Assembly: GCA_945861345.1 (NCBI GenBank) | Contig: CAMATX010000002.1 | Span: forward strand, 1 to 64,000 | Source of the DNA: Comamonas sp. lk | GTDB taxonomy: Bacteria; Pseudomonadota; Gammaproteobacteria; Burkholderiales; Burkholderiaceae_C | Reading direction: 5' to 3' | Length of the DNA stretch: 64,000 nucleotides | Shown here: one piece after another, positions 62,447 to 64,000 of the stretch | Layout of the letters: each line of letters opens with the position of its first letter | Numbering within the stretch: position 1 is the stretch's first letter | The notes under the pieces: model-generated | What the model saw: the letters and a program-made list of their open reading frames with translations, nothing else | Databases searched by the model: none | What the model was told of the DNA's origin: nothing | Position numbers and translations under genes: made by a program

Positions 62447-62475
62447 CCATTTTAGTCCGCGAAGGACTAAAATGG
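62447..62475. promoter_or_regulatory. Operator palindrome of the toxin-antitoxin operon
   Basis: CCATTTTAGTCC and GGACTAAAATGG form a perfect 12-base inverted repeat with a 5-base spacer (GCGAA), 22 bp upstream of the antitoxin ATG. Confidence 0.75.
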
Positions 62476-62561
62476 AACCTTATAGAGCTACCCATTCTGG
62501 AAAAATTCGACTTTAAATTTTCAAAATAGACGGTTTTGACCCACGGGCCATTACGAAAATA

Positions 62562-62951
62562 CTAAAAAATTGTGCGTGCAAGATACAGAAACAAAAGGAT
62601 ATAGGCCCAGACAATCACGGCGACTTTTACCCAAAAGAATACCAAAGCAAGCCTGTTGATCTTCTCCGGGGCAAGGAACTCCTCCTCATGGCTAACACCA
62701 GCCATTTCTTTGTGCCTAATAAAGACCTGCCAAACCCATGTTGCTACTGAGTACTGTAATAAATCACAGGCCAAACCCACAACTATGAGCATCAGCGGCC
62801 AAAAAAGCTGCTCGGGAATCTTCGGAGCACCTTGAACTTCGAATCTGAACAGCCAAATCACCGCAATCCCAGCTATCCCTAGCTGCCGTACCAATTCGCT
62901 GGTTTTGCCCGAATGAAAATAGTAGTTATCCAGGGCATCCTTTAGTTTCAT
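62562..62951 (-). CDS. Small membrane protein of unknown function
   Basis: Predicted 129-residue protein with three likely membrane segments: about residues 24-36 ('GIAGIAVIWLFRF', perhaps one pass), 50-75 ('LFWPLMLIVVGLACDLLQYSVATWVW') and 104-125 ('VFFWVKVAVIVWAYILLFLYLA'). A cytoplasmic loop carries 'HKEMAGVSHEEEFLAPEKIN'. No family recognised. It starts inside the end of the preceding Ala/Ser/Lys-rich gene (ATGA overlap), so the two products are probably made together. Confidence 0.72.
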   Translation of the reverse strand: MKLKDALDNYYFHSGKTSELVRQLGIAGIAVIWLFRFEVQGAPKIPEQLFWPLMLIVVGLACDLLQYSVATWVWQVFIRHKEMAGVSHEEEFLAPEKINRLALVFFWVKVAVIVWAYILLFLYLARTIF

Positions 62952-63274
62952 ACCTTCGGCTTCCTGGGGCCGCCGCTGCTGGTTCCCGCCCCCGTTCCGC
63001 TTGCCTTTTTGGCGGGTACGGCTTTTTTCGCGGGCACTTGTGCAAGCGCAGATCCCGCTGCTGACTTAGAGGTCGAAGCCGTACGGCCATCGCGTAGTGT
63101 TTTCGAGGCCGCCGAGGCGGCTGAGGAAGTCGTCGCCTTCAAGGGGTTCACCTGGGATAAAGCGCTGCCAGCCGCAGCTTTAGATGTTTTACCTACATTG
63201 GGACTCGAAAGTGTTTTCGCGGCAGACTTAGCGGCTGATGGCGAAGTAACTTTTGTTGTTGGTTTGTTGGCCAT
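62948..63274 (-). CDS. Ala/Ser/Lys-rich repeat protein of unknown function
   Basis: Predicted 108-residue basic, low-complexity protein. Residues 11-42 and 49-80 form two 32-residue repeats (18 identical positions by eye), each ending 'SKxAAGSALxQV'. The tail is 'PAKKAVPAKKASGTG', followed by a basic 'GPRKPKV' end. The composition recalls histone H1-like or disordered adaptor proteins, but no family is recognised. Start 'MANKPTTKV' has AAGGAG a few bases upstream. Coupled to the downstream membrane-protein gene. Confidence 0.68.
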   Translation of the reverse strand: MANKPTTKVTSPSAAKSAAKTLSSPNVGKTSKAAAGSALSQVNPLKATTSSAASAASKTLRDGRTASTSKSAAGSALAQVPAKKAVPAKKASGTGAGTSSGGPRKPKV

Positions 63275-63590
63275 AACTGCTCCTTAGTTGCGATGAAATA
63301 AATTGTCTTAATACGCCAATGTGCTGAACGAAATGCATCTCGGTCTGTGTCTGAAAACGAACAGCGTTCAAAAATTATATTTGTATTTTTATTGATTATC
63401 AATTAAGTCATTGTTTGGGGCGAGAGTTCTTCATTACCGGCCAACCCACCGGCTACCCTCTGTCAGAACACATGGCACCACAAACCCTGGGTTGATAAGC
63501 TTATAACCCCCGAGCACCCCAATCTGCCCCAAAATAGCAACTCCGCACCTGGCGTAACGCCCGCTGCCATCACCCCATACCGGAGACACC
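63275..63590. other. Intergenic region before cysK
   Basis: 316 bases without a gene, AT-rich in its first half (63370-63400). It holds a near-perfect inverted repeat GGGTTGATAAG/CTTATAACCC (63489-63508, one bulged base) about 80 bp before cysK, which could be an operator or hairpin, and a ribosome-binding site CGGAG before the cysK ATG. No other signal was recognised. Confidence 0.45.
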
Positions 63591-64000
63591 ATGAAAGCCG
63601 ACAACATCCTGCACACCATTGGCAACACGCCGCACGTTCGCATCAATCGCCTGTTCGGGCCGGATGCGCAGGTCTGGATCAAGTCCGAGCGCAGCAACCC
63701 CGGCGGCTCGATCAAGGACCGCATTGCGCTGGCCATGGTGGAGGACGCGGAAAAATCCGGCGTGCTAAAACCCGGCGGCACCATCATTGAGCCCACCTCG
63801 GGCAATACGGGCGTCGGCCTGGCCATGGTGGCAGCCGTCAAAGGCTACAAACTGATTTTGGTGATGCCCGACAGCATGTCCATCGAGCGGCGCCGCCTGA
63901 TGTTGGCCTATGGCGCCAGCTTTGACCTGACGCCGCGCGAAAAAGGCATGAAAGGCGCCATCGCCCGCGCGCAGGAACTGGTCGATGCCACGCCCGGCGC
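63591..64000 (+). CDS. cysK: Cysteine synthase, N-terminal part (cut by window edge)
   Basis: The frame runs off the window and is absent from the track. The first 136 residues show '[19 protein letters not shown]', the PLP lysine in '[14 protein letters not shown]' and the substrate loop '[19 protein letters not shown]', all typical of O-acetylserine sulfhydrylase, which makes cysteine from O-acetylserine and sulfide. CysK and CysM cannot be told apart safely from this part; the 'IGNTP.V.INRL' start favours CysK. Confidence 0.9.
   Translation, partial: MKADNILHTIGNTPHVRINRLFGPDAQVWIKSERSNPGGSIKDRIALAMVEDAEKSGVLKPGGTIIEPTSGNTGVGLAMVAAVKGYKLILVMPDSMSIERRRLMLAYGASFDLTPREKGMKGAIARAQELVDATPG

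Noticed and set aside
1-64000. CRISPR arrays, insertion sequences, prophage genes, tRNA or rRNA genes
   Set aside because: Searched by eye; no regularly spaced repeats, transposase or phage genes, and no tRNA-like cloverleaf were noticed. Covariance-model and IS searches would be decisive.

Overview
The window reads as chromosomal DNA of a high-GC Gram-negative betaproteobacterium, most likely Burkholderiales/Comamonadaceae. The signs are an LPS-type envelope (porin, TonB-dependent receptor, type II secretion), split pntAA/pntAB/pntB, the hpf-ptsN-hprK block, a HexR/zwf/tal/pgi sugar module, and a bacterial type A RNase P RNA. No rRNA, tRNA, insertion sequence or CRISPR array was seen. The species cannot be named from sequence reading alone.

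Layout. (1) 1-5984, minus: a type II secretion operon gspG-H-I-J-K-L-M-N-D, cut by the window edge inside gspD; a lone gspC lies 30 kb away on the plus strand (35930-36367). (2) 6107-35822: a beta-glucan (laminarin-like) utilization locus of about 30 kb. It holds a surface glycan-binding lipoprotein, GH81, porin, GH17 lipoprotein, a minus-strand ABC operon (binding protein, two permeases, GH1, ATPase), a LacI regulator, a flavin-dependent tryptophan-halogenase-family protein, a TonB-dependent receptor, a plus-strand operon (GH1, binding protein, two permeases, ATPase, GH30, GH5), a cation/proton antiporter and a second LacI regulator. (3) 36482-39344: pntAA-AB-B transhydrogenase. (4) 39367-42692: a visibly AT-richer stretch with a periplasmic MORN/coiled-coil/caspase protein and a secreted unknown. 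(5) 42787-45991: corA with a structured leader, hpf, ptsN, hprK. (6) 46017-51009: hexR, zwf, tal, pgi. (7) 51006-61914: rep, an AEC transporter, priA, an 800-bp AT-rich region with DnaA boxes, xerC, DUF484, dapF, an MBL hydrolase, a pseudouridine-synthase-like protein and rnpB. (8) 61938-64000: a RelE/ParE-ParD-like toxin-antitoxin pair, a membrane protein overlapping a repeat-rich Ala/Ser/Lys protein, and the start of cysK.

How the glucan locus should work (inference from families): secreted or surface GH81 and GH17 cut beta-1,3-glucan, helped by the glycan-binding lipoprotein. Oligosaccharides enter through the TonB receptor and the porin. GH30 and GH5 trim them in the periplasm, two CUT1 ABC importers take up the products, and two cytoplasmic GH1 beta-glucosidases release glucose for the zwf/tal/pgi-type pathways. 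Type II secretion genes flank the locus on both sides.

Regulation: two families of LacI-type palindromes are visible, TGAAAGCGCTTTCA (at the lipoprotein, GH81, porin, binding-protein and lacI-2 promoters) and TGGAATCGATTCCA-like (at the binding-protein, TonB-receptor and GH1 promoters). A third, different palindrome, roughly CTAGGGGAAWCCCCTAG, recurs about 45-55 bp upstream of these operators and looks like the site of an activator not identified here.
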